Of a DNA stretch of 64,000 bases, positions 54,641 through 62,149 are shown one piece after another. The notes below the pieces were generated by a model. That model had not been told where the DNA came from, did no database searches, and saw only the letters and a program-made list of their open reading frames with translations. Source of the stretch: Allomuricauda sp. TY007 (GTDB lineage: Bacteria > Bacteroidota > Bacteroidia > Flavobacteriales > Flavobacteriaceae); NCBI RefSeq assembly GCF_010468565.1, contig NZ_WUEG01000002.1, forward strand, positions 62,001 to 126,000. Direction: 5' to 3'. The position numbers and the translations under genes are program-made. Position 1 is the first letter of the stretch. The number at the start of each line of letters is the position of its first letter.

Positions 54641-54720
54641 GTATTTTCGTGATATTGTTGAATTATCGAGAAACATTAATTATATTGCACCAATAGTATG
54701 ATAATTTAAACGCAAAAGAT

Positions 54721-54978
54721 ATGGCGGTTGTACGTAAAACGGTAACGTTTACCGAACAACAGGATAAGTGGATAAAGGCGCAAATCGAATCTGGAGATTT
54801 CACAAATGATAGTGAATACCTCCGAAATCTGGTACGATTAGACCAGGCCAATAATGCTAGGCTTCTTTCGCTTAAAACAAAACTTGTTGAAGGATTGGAA
54901 AGCGGAGTGAGCGAGAAATCCCTACCTGACATCATGCGGGAAGTCGAAGCACGTATGCGGGAAGATGGGCGTTTATAA
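54721..54978 (+). CDS. parD: ParD-type antitoxin
   Basis: The 85-residue protein has an N-terminal ribbon-helix-helix DNA-binding domain (VVRKTVTFTEQQDKWIKAQIESGDFTNDSEYLRNLVR). The C-terminal part is charged and helical (SLPDIMREVEARMREDGRL) and would wrap the toxin. It overlaps parE by 14 nt, the usual antitoxin-first order. Confidence 0.92.
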   Translation: MAVVRKTVTFTEQQDKWIKAQIESGDFTNDSEYLRNLVRLDQANNARLLSLKTKLVEGLESGVSEKSLPDIMREVEARMREDGRL

Positions 54979-55264
54979 ACTTTCCAATAAAGCCGAAACG
55001 GATTTGGCGGAAATGTATGAGTTTGGTATCTACAAATTTGGATTGTTACAAGCTCAAAGATATTTCAATGGTATGCATGAAGTATTCGGAGTGCTTGCGG
55101 AAAACATAGATTTAGGATGTGATGCCTCTGAATTTATAGGAGATTTGAAAAGATTCTCCTATAAAGCGCATACTATATTTTATTTTCAAACGACAAGCGG
55201 AATTTTTGTTTTGCGAGTGCTGAGCCAGCGCATGGACTATACACATAGCCTCCAAGAAACCTAG
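54965..55264 (+). CDS. parE: ParE-type toxin
   Basis: This is a 99-residue RelE/ParE superfamily toxin. It has YKLSNKAETDLAEMYEFGIYKFGLLQAQRYF, then LKRFSYKAHTIFYFQTTSGIFVLRVLSQRMDYTHSL. The final R-V-L-x-Q-R-M-D is characteristic. ParE proteins poison DNA gyrase. It appears complete and intact. Confidence 0.92.
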   Translation: MGVYKLSNKAETDLAEMYEFGIYKFGLLQAQRYFNGMHEVFGVLAENIDLGCDASEFIGDLKRFSYKAHTIFYFQTTSGIFVLRVLSQRMDYTHSLQET

Positions 55265-55314
55265 GTATCCGCTGAAATTCTTGATAAACTTCCCGCAATT
55301 TTACATTGCGTCGG

Positions 55315-55340
55315 ATTATGTTCCGAAAAAGGAACATAAT
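55315..55340. repeat. Perfect palindrome with 6-nt loop
   Basis: Ten-base arms attatgttcc and ggaacataat face each other across gaaaaa. They abut the shared 19-mer, which itself has cataa/ttatg arms. The structure might be a recombination or termination signal, but a T-run is lacking immediately after it. Confidence 0.65.
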
Positions 55341-55468
55341 GTTCTCGCGTTATGTTTTTTTGCTTAAGTATAAGCAAAGCTTACTTCCTAAAACTTCCTA
55401 TTAAAAAATGTAATGGAATACTTTTTATGCGACCCGAGGTTGGAGGGGAGTGTAATGTGTGTGGAATG
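55337..55468 (+). repeat. Right repeat flanking the parDE module
   Basis: It starts with the same 19-mer taatgttctcgcgttatgt and ends with the block tactttttatgcgacccgag plus gtaatgtgtgtggaatg as the left copy at 54432-54640. Its centre is shorter, about 132 nt against 209 in total. Confidence 0.8.
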
Positions 55469-55486
55469 ACAAAAAGCTCAGAACTA

Positions 55487-55603
55487 CTATACCAAATCAA
55501 CTTTCACCCCTAGCACTTCAGAAATACGTGAAAGTATATCGAGACCTACTGAATATCTTCCCTGTTCAATCCTACTTAAATTGGCAGCGTCAATATTTGC
55601 AAA
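55487..55603 (-). pseudogene. C-terminal remnant of an XRE-type regulator
   Basis: On the minus strand the frame reads ANIDAANLSRIEQGRYSVGL, then DILSRISEVLGVKVDLV and stop. This is the recognisable second half of a Cro/CI helix-turn-helix. An in-frame stop immediately upstream (55604-55606) and the lack of a first helix show that the N-terminus was lost, probably when the neighbouring cassette was exchanged. Confidence 0.7.
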
Positions 55604-55726
55604 TTAAAACCAAGGCATTTGAAACTAGAAATTTCGATAAACACCGATTATTAAAATCTAATTTAAGAAAAATAGTGTTAATTTAAGGCAAGAATTAACC
55701 AAACAAACTATCCAAACTATCTCTTA

Positions 55727-57415
55727 ATGAGAACTACAATATTTTTCCTTTTGGCTTCAGCATTTGTACTGATTTCTTGTTCATCCGAATCTACATCCGA
55801 AGATTTAATACCCTCAGAAATTGATGGTGTCCATGCATTTCAAATTGATTTTACCGAACTAAAGGCACAGAGTACATCACAAAAAGGTACGGAAAACCTT
55901 GAACCTATTTTTGCCTTGATTAGCATAAAAAGTAGTAATGGGAGCTCAATTCTCAAAAGGGAAAGGGTTAATTTGATCCATGTGAACGGAAGTTACAGTA
56001 CTTCTGAAATAACGTTGAAAGTAGGTAATTATAGGTTAACAGAGTTTATTGTGGTCGATGAGAATGATGTGGTTCTTTCAATGGTGCCATATGAAAGTTC
56101 AGCAATGTCACAGTTCGTTGCCAATACTTTGCCCATAGCATTTGAAGTTTCAGAAAATGAAGTAAATAATACACTTACAGAAAACCTGTTTACCGCTGGT
56201 TTTACATCCACTGATTTTGGGTATACTGGCTTAAGCTTGGAGTTTCCTGAGATTTCCGATTTTTTTGAATTACATATAGATGAATCCGAACTACAAACAA
56301 CCAAGACTTTGACTATTAAGTCGCTTACGGGTTCGAATTTTTTGGTGGATTGGGGAGATGGGGTTGTCGATGATTATACTACCTCCACAACCGATACAGA
56401 AGAACCAATTGAGCTTGTTCATATTTATGAGACCGCTGGAAATTATACTATAACTATTAATGGTCCCATTGAGGTTATCGAATACTTTACATTTATGGGA
56501 GGTGAAATTCCAAATGAGATATATCAATATCAAAATAATTTGGTTTCGGTTGACTTAACTAAATTAAAATTGTTGAAGTATGTGGCGATTAATGAAGGAA
56601 GATTATCCACCATCGATGTTTCTGGTAACCCTGTGTTGGAAAACTTAATAGTGTATCGAAATAACCTGACCAGTATTGATTTATCAGGCAACCCGAATTT
56701 AAAGCAGATATTTATAATTGAAAATTCCTTGACAAGTTTAGATATCACACAAAATCCAAATTTAGAACGAATCTACGTGTCAGAAAATCAGTTGACAACA
56801 TTGGATTTGGCTAACAATAAAGATTTGGTGCTAATATCTGCCAATAAAAATCAATTAAGTAGTTTGGATATATCTAATAATACTAAACTAACCCATGTAC
56901 ATTTAGGTAATAACTTACTGACAAATTTAGATACAGCGAATAATGCTGAATTGATTTCCTTGTCTGTTGGATTTAATCAGGTAACTTCTATTGATGTTTC
57001 GAACAATCCATTGTTGAAATTCTTGCAAATTAATGAGAACCAAATAAGCAGCTTGGATATTTCGAACAATCTAAATCTCGAAAGGTTGGATGCAAATGAC
57101 AATTTGTTCACCGAGTTAAATATTTCAAGTAATGAGGCCTTAAAATCTTTAGTGATTGGCAATAACAACTTTCAAGCCATTGATATATCCAACAATCACT
57201 TTTTGACTTCATTGCAGCTCACAAACAATCAATTCGATAATGAAATTCTAGATGAAATTATTTCCATCTTGTATGACAATGTTGTATTGTACTCATTAAC
57301 GGAGGGTACTTTATATTATTGGGAAAACCCAGGTACGGATAATATCGATGCTGGCAGCATAACTAAATTAAATGAAATGTCAGATTCCTACCAATGGAGT
57401 ATTTACAGCAATTAG
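55727..57415 (+). CDS. Leucine-rich-repeat surface lipoprotein
   Basis: The 562-residue lipoprotein has the SPII signal MRTTIFFLLASAFVLISC (Cys18). An N-terminal beta domain is followed by a PKD-like part with FLVDWGDGVVDDY. At least eleven 21-residue leucine-rich repeats of the type NQLTTLDLANNKDLVLISAN span about residues 290-500 (internalin-J/BspA-like), with a short cap. Its PKD-like domain parallels the one in the 37506 lipoprotein. It likely mediates contact at the cell surface. AT-rich codon use matches the accessory strip. Confidence 0.86.
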   Translation: MRTTIFFLLASAFVLISCSSESTSEDLIPSEIDGVHAFQIDFTELKAQSTSQKGTENLEPIFALISIKSSNGSSILKRERVNLIHVNGSYSTSEITLKVGNYRLTEFIVVDENDVVLSMVPYESSAMSQFVANTLPIAFEVSENEVNNTLTENLFTAGFTSTDFGYTGLSLEFPEISDFFELHIDESELQTTKTLTIKSLTGSNFLVDWGDGVVDDYTTSTTDTEEPIELVHIYETAGNYTITINGPIEVIEYFTFMGGEIPNEIYQYQNNLVSVDLTKLKLLKYVAINEGRLSTIDVSGNPVLENLIVYRNNLTSIDLSGNPNLKQIFIIENSLTSLDITQNPNLERIYVSENQLTTLDLANNKDLVLISANKNQLSSLDISNNTKLTHVHLGNNLLTNLDTANNAELISLSVGFNQVTSIDVSNNPLLKFLQINENQISSLDISNNLNLERLDANDNLFTELNISSNEALKSLVIGNNNFQAIDISNNHFLTSLQLTNNQFDNEILDEIISILYDNVVLYSLTEGTLYYWENPGTDNIDAGSITKLNEMSDSYQWSIYSN

Positions 57416-57543
57416 ACTTGTATCATAATTTACAAAGGGTACAACCGAGTGACAGGTAAGACTATGCTAATATAAGTATTCCAAACAAAAATTATGTTGC
57501 CTATTTTAACTTTTTCGATGTATGGCAAAAACAAATTTAATTG
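57416..57543. other. Left edge of the putative prophage
   Basis: This is a short gene-free AT-rich spacer between the LRR gene and the last phage gene. It should contain the left attachment site, but the right end of the element is outside the window and no repeat partner can be identified. Confidence 0.35.
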
Positions 57544-58152
57544 TTAGCTAACACCATCAAATAACCAAATAGTCAATACATGCTCTTTCCCTGTTTTGTC
57601 AACGATTAAAGCCATTTCAGCAGGAGTAACCTCTAAATTTCTAGTTTGACTACCCCCCATAATCATTAAACTTATTTCCGTGGGAGCAAATACAAAAAGT
57701 GATTCACTCAAAAACTTTTTATCCACTATTTGACCATCAGTCAAAGGCTCAGCATCAAGTGCTTGATTAGTATCGCCGTACTTTATTTGGTCAATATAAT
57801 CAAATGAATAAGAGCCCAAATTATCTGTGTTAAAAACAATTTTTAAAGTTCTATCATCTAACGAAGTCAAAGCATTTTTTAAACTAATCTCATAGCCCGA
57901 AAATGTATCATAAATAGGGTTAGGAACATTATCAAATAGAATATCTACACCAGTTTCAAGAATTGGCAAATCCCGATATTGCAAGCCGATATCATTCCTA
58001 GGATTATGGAATGAACCATAATAAACCGTTTTCCCATCATTATAAAAGGGATCATCCTTTGATTTAATAATCGGGTTTATGCTTAAAACCTCATTCTCTG
58101 AATATAAAGCCCTAACAGCTTTACCAACTTCGCAACAACTAAAATCAATCAT
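57544..58152 (-). CDS. Putative phage protein, last gene of the block
   Basis: This 202-residue soluble protein has no recognised domain. It opens MIDFSCCEVGKAVRALYSEN and is mostly beta-predicted, ending EHVLTIWLFDGVS. Its start overlaps the holin stop as TAATG. As the 3'-most gene of the late-type block it could be a spike or accessory virion protein, but nothing in the sequence proves this. Confidence 0.6.
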   Translation of the reverse strand: MIDFSCCEVGKAVRALYSENEVLSINPIIKSKDDPFYNDGKTVYYGSFHNPRNDIGLQYRDLPILETGVDILFDNVPNPIYDTFSGYEISLKNALTSLDDRTLKIVFNTDNLGSYSFDYIDQIKYGDTNQALDAEPLTDGQIVDKKFLSESLFVFAPTEISLMIMGGSQTRNLEVTPAEMALIVDKTGKEHVLTIWLFDGVS

Positions 58153-58559
58153 TATACTATCTTTTTCACTTTTTCATAGGTTCTATATCCCGACATACCA
58201 AGCATACCAAAGATGATGCTTAAAAGTTGCCCTAGTTCCAATGCGGGCAATGGTTCAAGACTCAAACCAATAACAGTTAAAAACCACATCGCCAAATCAC
58301 GCAAAATAAAATGGTAGAGTAGGGCAGAACCACAGACCCAACCAATGAAAGGACGCCAACCACTAACAAAAATACTTTTGTGCCTGGCTTCAACTTTGTT
58401 CAATTCAATTTGTTGGAAATTGGCTTTTTCCAATTCTTTAATAAGTGCTAATTGAAATTCCTGTAGTTTCCTTTCCTTGCCCTTAAAAAGGCTCAGAAAC
58501 TCAGAACTACCAACAAGCCCCCCAAAAATGCTAAGTATCTCTTTTATCATTTTTATCAA
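58152..58559 (-). CDS. Holin of the 3-TM (GTA_holin_3TM-like) family
   Basis: The 135 residues consist of an amphipathic N-terminal helix, the conserved block RHKSIFVSGWRPFIGWVCGS, and three hydrophobic helices (FIGWVCGSALLYHFILR, MWFLTVIGLSLEPL, LLSIIFGMLGMSGYRTYEK). The S/AGWRPFIGW motif is the hallmark of the 3-TM holins of phages and gene-transfer agents. It would permeabilise the inner membrane so that the M23 enzyme reaches peptidoglycan. A second ATG three codons in (58550) is possible. Confidence 0.82.
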   Translation of the reverse strand: MIKMIKEILSIFGGLVGSSEFLSLFKGKERKLQEFQLALIKELEKANFQQIELNKVEARHKSIFVSGWRPFIGWVCGSALLYHFILRDLAMWFLTVIGLSLEPLPALELGQLLSIIFGMLGMSGYRTYEKVKKIV

Positions 58560-58686
58560 ATAATTTTCTAATGTTCAAAACAATAGCGGTAACCAATAGA
58601 AGAATGGTTAACCCACTTTCCAAATTGCCCAAATAGCTTGCAACACCTACAAGGCTAAAAACATTGCATTCCCACAACTTAATCAT
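58531..58686 (-). CDS. 51-residue single-TM phage protein
   Basis: The frame begins ATG at 58686, 8 nt inside the preceding gene's end, and encodes MIKLWECNVFSLVGVASYLG, then NLESGLTILLLVTAIVLNIR and a basic tail KLFDKNDKRDT. It has one clear TM helix and overlaps the holin start by 29 nt. The chained overlaps and TM character argue that it is real. Small membrane protein of the virion or lysis set. Confidence 0.6.
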   Translation of the reverse strand: MIKLWECNVFSLVGVASYLGNLESGLTILLLVTAIVLNIRKLFDKNDKRDT

Positions 58687-59080
58687 CAACAAACTCTAAA
58701 GTATTTCCTGTTTTTAAATTATAGGCTTCCAAAGCGTTATAAGACCGAGCAAATGGAACGAACATTTTTAATGTCTTATTAAAACTCCTTTTCTTATAAA
58801 TCTGGACCATTAACCTACTTTCCAAATATTCCATCTTGTACCACAAATCAAAAAGATGATTCTCATTAAAGAATGGCAAAGAGCAATATATAAACCACAT
58901 ACGAGCGTTTTTTACATCCTTGGAAGTATGTTGCTCAGTAAGCTTTTTAAACGTCAGCAATTCAATTAAGAACGCCAATATGTAAATGATACCGGAGATG
59001 AACGTAGGAACGAAAAGCCCCCACTTAATGAATAGGTAAAAACGGGTTTTTTTCCCTGATTTCTTCTTTTTGACTTTCAT
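58679..59080 (-). CDS. Putative phage membrane protein
   Basis: The 133 residues start with a very basic stretch (MKVKKKKSGKKTRFYLFIKW). One long or two short TM helices follow (LFVPTFISGIIYILAFLIELL), and the C-terminal part is a soluble helical domain rich in K/R and aromatics. No family is recognised. It overlaps the upstream gene by 56 nt, more than others in this block, so the true start might be later. No good alternative ATG precedes the TM helix. Confidence 0.6.
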   Translation of the reverse strand: MKVKKKKSGKKTRFYLFIKWGLFVPTFISGIIYILAFLIELLTFKKLTEQHTSKDVKNARMWFIYCSLPFFNENHLFDLWYKMEYLESRLMVQIYKKRSFNKTLKMFVPFARSYNALEAYNLKTGNTLEFVDD

Positions 59081-59462
59081 ACAATGTTTTATTTAATACC
59101 TCTGTTAAATTTGAATCATCCCCACCAATTTCACTAAACTCATCAAATGTTGAGTTGTACGGAACAATGCCGAAAGCTGCCTGTACCTTATAGTAATCGG
59201 GTAGGCTCAACGGTAACAGATATTCAACTATTTTATCCTCATCCGTTTGCATGGCGTTAACCTCTGCATAAATACTTGAGGCAATCGCTTTGGCCTCATC
59301 CGAGGTCAAAGAAGACCCCAAGCCCCTAACTGTATTTGATATGTAGGCAAAAGATTTCCTTAGAATTGACCACAAGGCAACCACAAGAGCCAAGGCAAAG
59401 GCCACAAACACCAATATCAAAATGGGATTCGTTTTCCACATTAGTTTAGCCTTTTCTAACAT
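59025..59462 (-). CDS. Putative phage membrane protein with annexin-like helical domain
   Basis: The N-terminal TM helix (NPILILVFVAFALALVVALW) is followed by a helical domain: TSDEAKAIASSIYAEVNAM, then TDEDKIVEYLLPLSLPDYYK and VQAAFGIVPYN. Its spacing recalls an annexin-like repeat, but I cannot confirm homology. I use the ATG at 59462, which overlaps the previous stop by 7 nt. An ATG at 59474 would add MWLR. Confidence 0.62.
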   Translation of the reverse strand: MLEKAKLMWKTNPILILVFVAFALALVVALWSILRKSFAYISNTVRGLGSSLTSDEAKAIASSIYAEVNAMQTDEDKIVEYLLPLSLPDYYKVQAAFGIVPYNSTFDEFSEIGGDDSNLTEVLNKTLYESQKEEIREKNPFLPIH

Positions 59463-59758
59463 CCGCAACCACAATTTTCAGTACCCTTTGAAACGAGTGC
59501 TTCTTTAATGGCGTCCAAGGAATTCACAACCTCCGAGTTATCCACAATAATATCTTTGTCCGAACTGCCAGAGCCACTATCAGTAGAACCGCCACCAGTA
59601 CCACCCTTTCCAGTTTCTGAGCCAGTACCAGCCTTATTTGACGAACCGCCCTTTAAAAATCCAGCACCATTTTTCCAAAGGAGCCAAATGATCGCCACAA
59701 CGGAAGCAACACCCAAAGCGATATATATTTGCTTAGCCTTTTTTGTTTTCTTTTTCAT
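59456..59758 (-). CDS. Putative phage membrane protein with Gly/Ser-rich linker and cysteine tail
   Basis: The 100 residues have a lysine-rich start (MKKKTKKAKQ), a TM helix (IYIALGVASVVAIIWLLW), a glycine/serine-rich linker (about residues 37-68) and a terminus ENCGCGC. The composition suggests a membrane-embedded virion protein with an exposed flexible stalk. Its ATG immediately follows the M23 stop codon. Confidence 0.62.
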   Translation of the reverse strand: MKKKTKKAKQIYIALGVASVVAIIWLLWKNGAGFLKGGSSNKAGTGSETGKGGTGGGSTDSGSGSSDKDIIVDNSEVVNSLDAIKEALVSKGTENCGCGC

Positions 59759-60253
59759 TTAAAAAAATATTTCGGGATTGATAAGTGAACCCTTTGCATA
59801 CAATTCAAAATGAACATGATTGGTCATTGATGAACTATACTTTTTGGTTATATCATCCGCTTTGCACAAAACTTCTTTTTCATTGAACACAGAACCAACA
59901 GCAGGAAAATCCTTTACATACATAATCTTTGCTTTGTAATCGGAATACCCACCAGTACCTTGGATTTCTATTAACCTGTATTCATAATCCCCTGCATAGG
60001 GGTAACCATGCCTAACAACCTTACAAGGGAAAGGAGCGTAAATATTTTCGTTTGGTTCAACGGCAAAATCCAACCCTCTATGAGAGTGAGAACCACGGGA
60101 AGAACCAAAGGAGCCACAGCCCCAAGCATCACACCCACGAAATGCTTTTTTGTAATTCAATAATGTAAACCTCATAAACCTACTTAACATCAAAATTGAC
60201 AATACAAGACAGCCAATTATTAAGCCGTCTTTTTTTCCAATATATCTGGCCAT
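59759..60253 (-). CDS. M23-family peptidoglycan endopeptidase with N-terminal TM anchor
   Basis: The 164 residues (start at the ATG 60253) include a TM helix at about 10-25 (GLIIGCLVLSILMLSRF). The lysostaphin-type zinc site is HRGLD (His58, Asp62) plus HVHFE (His146 and His148). It is a phage lysin or virion-associated muralytic enzyme. A TTG-initiated longer frame to 60301 exists, but its extra residues coincide with another small gene in a different frame. The 60253 start overlaps that small gene by only 34 nt and is preferred. Confidence 0.85.
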   Translation of the reverse strand: MARYIGKKDGLIIGCLVLSILMLSRFMRFTLLNYKKAFRGCDAWGCGSFGSSRGSHSHRGLDFAVEPNENIYAPFPCKVVRHGYPYAGDYEYRLIEIQGTGGYSDYKAKIMYVKDFPAVGSVFNEKEVLCKADDITKKYSSSMTNHVHFELYAKGSLINPEIFF

Positions 60254-60324
60254 ATAAACACAATCATCAAGGGAATAATGAGAATACCCATCAACACCCA
60301 AAAACCTAAATTATCCTTTTTCAT
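60220..60324 (-). CDS. 34-residue single-TM phage protein
   Basis: ATG at 60324 begins MKKDNLGFWVLMGILIIPLM, then IVFIWPDILEKKTA and TAA. It is a compact one-TM protein whose start lies inside the end of the upstream gene and whose end overlaps the M23 start. It is too short for ordinary gene callers. Hydrophobicity and position support it, but no homologue is known to me. Confidence 0.58.
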   Translation of the reverse strand: MKKDNLGFWVLMGILIIPLMIVFIWPDILEKKTA

Positions 60325-60541
60325 TCTCCGTAGTTTCTATGTCCTTTTCCTTTTTAAGTGCCTTTTTTACAACCTCTTTGACCGTCTTTACTGGCTCAGT
60401 TTTAACCGTTTCTGAATTTCCCCAAATGTCCTGCAAATCGGCATCAAGACTTTTAAAAGCCCTAGCAATGGCCTGAGCAGAAAGAGCATATTTTTCTATA
60501 CTCTTTCCATAACTCAGAACCTTTAAAACACCTTTCAACAT
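60311..60541 (-). CDS. Small phage protein with lysine/glutamate-rich tail
   Basis: The 76-residue protein MLKGVLKVLSYGKSIEKYAL... has a helical first half containing an amphipathic segment. Its tail is highly charged (VKEVVKKALKKEKDIETTEN). There is no TM helix. It is likely a structural or DNA-associated virion protein. The start overlaps the upstream stop codon by one base. Confidence 0.6.
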   Translation of the reverse strand: MLKGVLKVLSYGKSIEKYALSAQAIARAFKSLDADLQDIWGNSETVKTEPVKTVKEVVKKALKKEKDIETTENEKG

Positions 60542-61023
60542 TATCTAGAGAATTTCCCGAAGTAACCAGTTACTTTAACACCGCCAGAGGTTTGACCAGA
60601 ACCGTTAGGAGTAATGACCATACCCAAATCAGATAGGACGATAACCCTTGTTTGTTTGTTCATGGAACATGGCACAATCATTTTTTGACCTGTATCACGA
60701 TAAAATACCTCTGCTATCATAGTGATATAGGTTTTACCTGATGTTTTTGCCGTGTATTCCTGTGAATCCTTGTACGGTGCCACTTTGGCGGTAATCATTC
60801 CCTTGGAACGGGATTTGTTCCAAGCGTTTACAATCAAGAAACCCTTAAAATCCCCTTTGGATATAACGGAGTATTTTGCACCACTTCTTTTAGGTGCGGG
60901 CTGATTGTTTTGGTAGTTATTGCGGTTATTGTAACCCCTGTTACCACCATTATAATTGTTGTTCCTATAACCTCGATTGTTATAGTTATTTCCGTTGTTA
61001 TAATTGTTGTTTCTGTATGCCAT
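60541..61023 (-). CDS. Phage protein with Asn/Tyr/Gly-rich N-terminus
   Basis: The first 45 of 160 residues are made of N-N-x-Y and R-G-Y type units (MAYRNNNYNNGNNYNNRGYR...). Residues 50-160 form a beta-rich domain: GFLIVNAWNKSRSKGMITAK, KTYITMIAEVFYRDTG and LSDLGMVITPNGSGQTSGGV. The latter could be an OB-like, single-stranded-DNA-binding fold, which I infer only from pattern. The repetitive start resembles low-complexity RNA/DNA-binding tails. Confidence 0.6.
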   Translation of the reverse strand: MAYRNNNYNNGNNYNNRGYRNNNYNGGNRGYNNRNNYQNNQPAPKRSGAKYSVISKGDFKGFLIVNAWNKSRSKGMITAKVAPYKDSQEYTAKTSGKTYITMIAEVFYRDTGQKMIVPCSMNKQTRVIVLSDLGMVITPNGSGQTSGGVKVTGYFGKFSR

Positions 61024-61029
61024 TATCTA

Positions 61030-61152
61030 CTATTTTGAAAATTTCCTTACATAGATGATTGACGCAAGAACGCCCAGAACAGTTAGGGTTAAATGCCCAA
61101 CCGTAAGACCCCAAAACAGAGGTTTCATAAAAAATTCCTTTACTTTTTCCAT
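61030..61152 (-). CDS. 40-residue single-TM phage protein
   Basis: ATG at 61152 encodes MEKVKEFFMKPLFWGLTVGH, then LTLTVLGVLASIIYVRKFSK and TAG. One hydrophobic helix and a basic end are seen, as in small membrane proteins of lipid-containing phages. It lies 6 bp before the Asn-rich gene and 12 bp after the 39-codon gene. Confidence 0.6.
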   Translation of the reverse strand: MEKVKEFFMKPLFWGLTVGHLTLTVLGVLASIIYVRKFSK

Positions 61153-61164
61153 AGTTTTAAATTG

Positions 61165-61284
61165 TTATTTCTTGAAATATTTGATTATCAATTCGATTAT
61201 TAGGAACAGACAGAGAGCAGCGAAGCCCAATAAGACCCAACCAATGATATTTATGCCGTCTAATGCATCACTACCCTTTGCCAT
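61165..61284 (-). CDS. 39-residue single-TM phage protein
   Basis: ATG at 61284 overlaps the previous stop as TAATG and encodes MAKGSDALDGINIIGWVLLG, then FAALCLFLIIELIIKYFKK and TAA. It has a single TM helix with a lysine-rich cytoplasmic end. The coupled start is the strongest evidence that it is real. Confidence 0.65.
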   Translation of the reverse strand: MAKGSDALDGINIIGWVLLGFAALCLFLIIELIIKYFKK

Positions 61285-62057
61285 TACCTAAATAGCTTTT
61301 TACCCTTTTTACGCTTTTTGCCATCGGGATTTTTGGCGAACGCAGCAAACAAAGCAGCCACAACCAAAGCAACACCGCCAAACAACTGCACAGACTTATT
61401 ACCTGCCAAGTCCTTCACATCCTCAACAACATCAACCTTTAATTCAAGCTTGACTTTGGGAACAGTCTTTTTGTAAGGCTTTTTATTGTCCTCGGTACGG
61501 TACAAAGTGATTTCCCTAGTAGTAATCGTAGGAACCGCATTAATCTCTTTACAGACTTCTTTGATTGCGTTTACAATAGTTGTTGAGATATAATCATCAA
61601 CACCTTTTTCAAGGGCAACAAGCCCCCTGAGCGTACAATCCTTAGCAGAATCATATCGCCAACCTATCCAACTTTCCAAAGTTTTACGGGAATCATAATC
61701 ACTTGCAATATCTCCCCAAAAGTTTTGAAAGAAATTGTTTAGAGAATCCTCTAAATTATTTCGGGTAACGTCCAAGCTTTCCTTAAATTCCTGAGCAATC
61801 AGAGAACACCAATAACCCATTTCATTTTCAGCACGGCTAGGAGTCCAAGTTGAACCCCAACAATCCCAACCGTCAGAAAGTGCCTGACCGATGGTTTTTG
61901 CAATGGTCTTGGAAGAAATCAACCCACTAAATACCGATGTGATACTGGAAAGCTTTGAAACAGTCGCAAAGACAGTAGAAACACCACCGCCCGCAACATT
62001 CCCACCACTATTACCAGTACTTTGAATAGTTGAACCACCATTATATACTAAATTCAT
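61284..62057 (-). CDS. Phage protein with C-terminal TM segment and basic tail
   Basis: The 257 residues start with a glycine/serine-rich stretch (MNLVYNGGSTIQSTGNSGGN). The middle part is tryptophan- and cysteine-containing (GWDCWGSTWTPSRAENEMGYWCS). The C-terminal helix SVQLFGGVALVVAALFAAF is followed by KNPDGKKRKKGKKLFR. It is unrecognised. The layout suggests a minor virion protein anchored in an internal membrane with its basic tail towards DNA. Confidence 0.62.
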   Translation of the reverse strand: MNLVYNGGSTIQSTGNSGGNVAGGGVSTVFATVSKLSSITSVFSGLISSKTIAKTIGQALSDGWDCWGSTWTPSRAENEMGYWCSLIAQEFKESLDVTRNNLEDSLNNFFQNFWGDIASDYDSRKTLESWIGWRYDSAKDCTLRGLVALEKGVDDYISTTIVNAIKEVCKEINAVPTITTREITLYRTEDNKKPYKKTVPKVKLELKVDVVEDVKDLAGNKSVQLFGGVALVVAALFAAFAKNPDGKKRKKGKKLFR

Positions 62058-62065
62058 TTAAACAC

Positions 62066-62130
62066 TCTTTTGATTAATGAAAACCCCCGCTATAAGATTA
62101 AATCTCACAAAACTCCTTATGGCAGGGGAA
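62066..62130 (-). terminator. Hairpin after the capsid-candidate gene
   Basis: On the minus strand cccctgccataag pairs with cttatagcggggg (about 11 of 13 positions), followed by tttt. It stands between the 251-residue gene and the 257-residue gene and may act as a partial terminator, giving excess capsid-candidate mRNA. Confidence 0.6.
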
Positions 62131-62149
62131 TCCGATAAACGACCAAAAT

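Larger units (their letters stand above)
55265..55726. repeat. Spacer with right repeat and HTH remnant
   Basis: This stretch after parE holds a perfect palindrome (55315-55340), the right flanking repeat (55337-55468) and a truncated helix-turn-helix gene on the minus strand (55487-55603). The rest, up to the LRR lipoprotein start, is AT-rich without further features. Confidence 0.7.

Noticed and set aside
54420..55360. Integron-type attC sites because of the gcgttatg words and palindromes around parDE
   Set aside because: The paired core sites at the right spacing are lacking and no integrase is present. Plain direct repeats describe the data better.
55459..55686. 75-codon plus-strand frame after parE
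   Set aside because: The opposite strand reads a recognisable helix-turn-helix C-terminus over the same bases, so the plus frame is a shadow.
57416..57543. XerCD dif-like attachment site at the left prophage edge
   Set aside because: No convincing pair of 11-bp arms with a 6-bp spacer was found, and the right end is outside the window.
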